From: Ammonifex sp. | GTDB lineage: Bacteria > Bacillota > Desulfotomaculia > Desulfotomaculales > DYER01 | NCBI GenBank assembly: GCA_020725605.1 | Contig: DYER01000044.1 | Span: forward strand, 1 to 35,090 | Length of the DNA stretch: 35,090 nucleotides | Direction: 5' to 3' | Shown: piece after piece, positions 35,007-35,090 of the stretch | Layout of the letters: each line of letters starts with the position of its first letter | How positions within the stretch are numbered: the stretch's first letter is position 1 | Made by a program: the position numbers and the translations under genes | The notes under the pieces: model-generated | The model's input: only the letters and a program-made list of their open reading frames with translations | The model's database searches: none | Told to the model about the DNA's origin: nothing

Positions 35007-35035
35007 TTGACAAGAATCGACATCAGGAGTACAAT
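35007..35035 (+). promoter_or_regulatory. sigmaA promoter TTGACA-N17-TACAAT
   Basis: TTGACA 35007-35012; TACAAT 35030-35035; directly upstream of the riboswitch. Confidence 0.9.
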
Positions 35036-35046
35036 TAGCTCAAAAT

Positions 35047-35090
35047 CCCAGCGGAGGGCAAACCCGGCGAAAGCCGGGGACGCAAAGCCA
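35047..35090 (+). promoter_or_regulatory. Cyclic di-GMP-I (GEMM-I) riboswitch aptamer, 5' part, truncated by window end
   Basis: GGAGGGCAAACCCGGCGAAAGCCGGGGACGCAAAGCCA: conserved AGGGCAAACC, GAAA tetraloop hairpin, GGACGCAAAGCC. Confidence 0.93.

Noticed and set aside
1-35090. CRISPR arrays, tRNA or rRNA genes, prophage or transposase genes
   Set aside because: No regularly spaced repeats, no recognisable tRNA/rRNA signatures and no transposase or integrase ORFs seen.

Overview
High-GC Firmicutes-like chromosomal window; taxonomy is inferred from gene content only. Reading left to right: (1) the 5' part of a minus-strand ATPase with two P-loops, cut by the window edge. (2) A nitrogen block: ANTAR RNA-binding response regulator, glnA, an orphan lipoyl/biotinyl domain and a PuuD-like amidotransferase. 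Both the ANTAR gene and glnA are preceded by leaders that can fold as two A1/G4 hexaloop hairpins overlapping an intrinsic terminator. (3) An orphan Spo0F-like receiver, then a TPP riboswitch with thiC. (4) tsaE-tsaB-rimI-tsaD. (5) cheW-cheA-cheB. (6) A flagellar block: flgM with a sigma28-type promoter, flgN, flgK, flgL, fliW, csrA, bracketed by two FlaG-like paralogues starting MKIGAGGLQS. Convergent to it are fliC, flaG, fliD, fliS and a fliT-like gene. fliC has a consensus sigma28 promoter and a candidate CsrA-binding leader. (7) A flagellin-glycosylation locus: Maf/DUF115, pseB, a glycosyltransferase-methyltransferase fusion, a frameshifted Gfo/Idh remnant, a PseH-like GNAT, pseI, pseF-like, pseG, and a pseC with an unusual low-complexity insertion. 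(8) A Uma2-family nuclease-like gene. (9) A sigmaA promoter leading into a c-di-GMP-I (GEMM-I) riboswitch truncated by the window end. The strongest candidate for something new is the paired ANTAR leaders, which suggest self-regulation plus glnA control by an ANTAR protein whose receiver domain looks degenerate. No computation was run; all folds and family calls are by eye.
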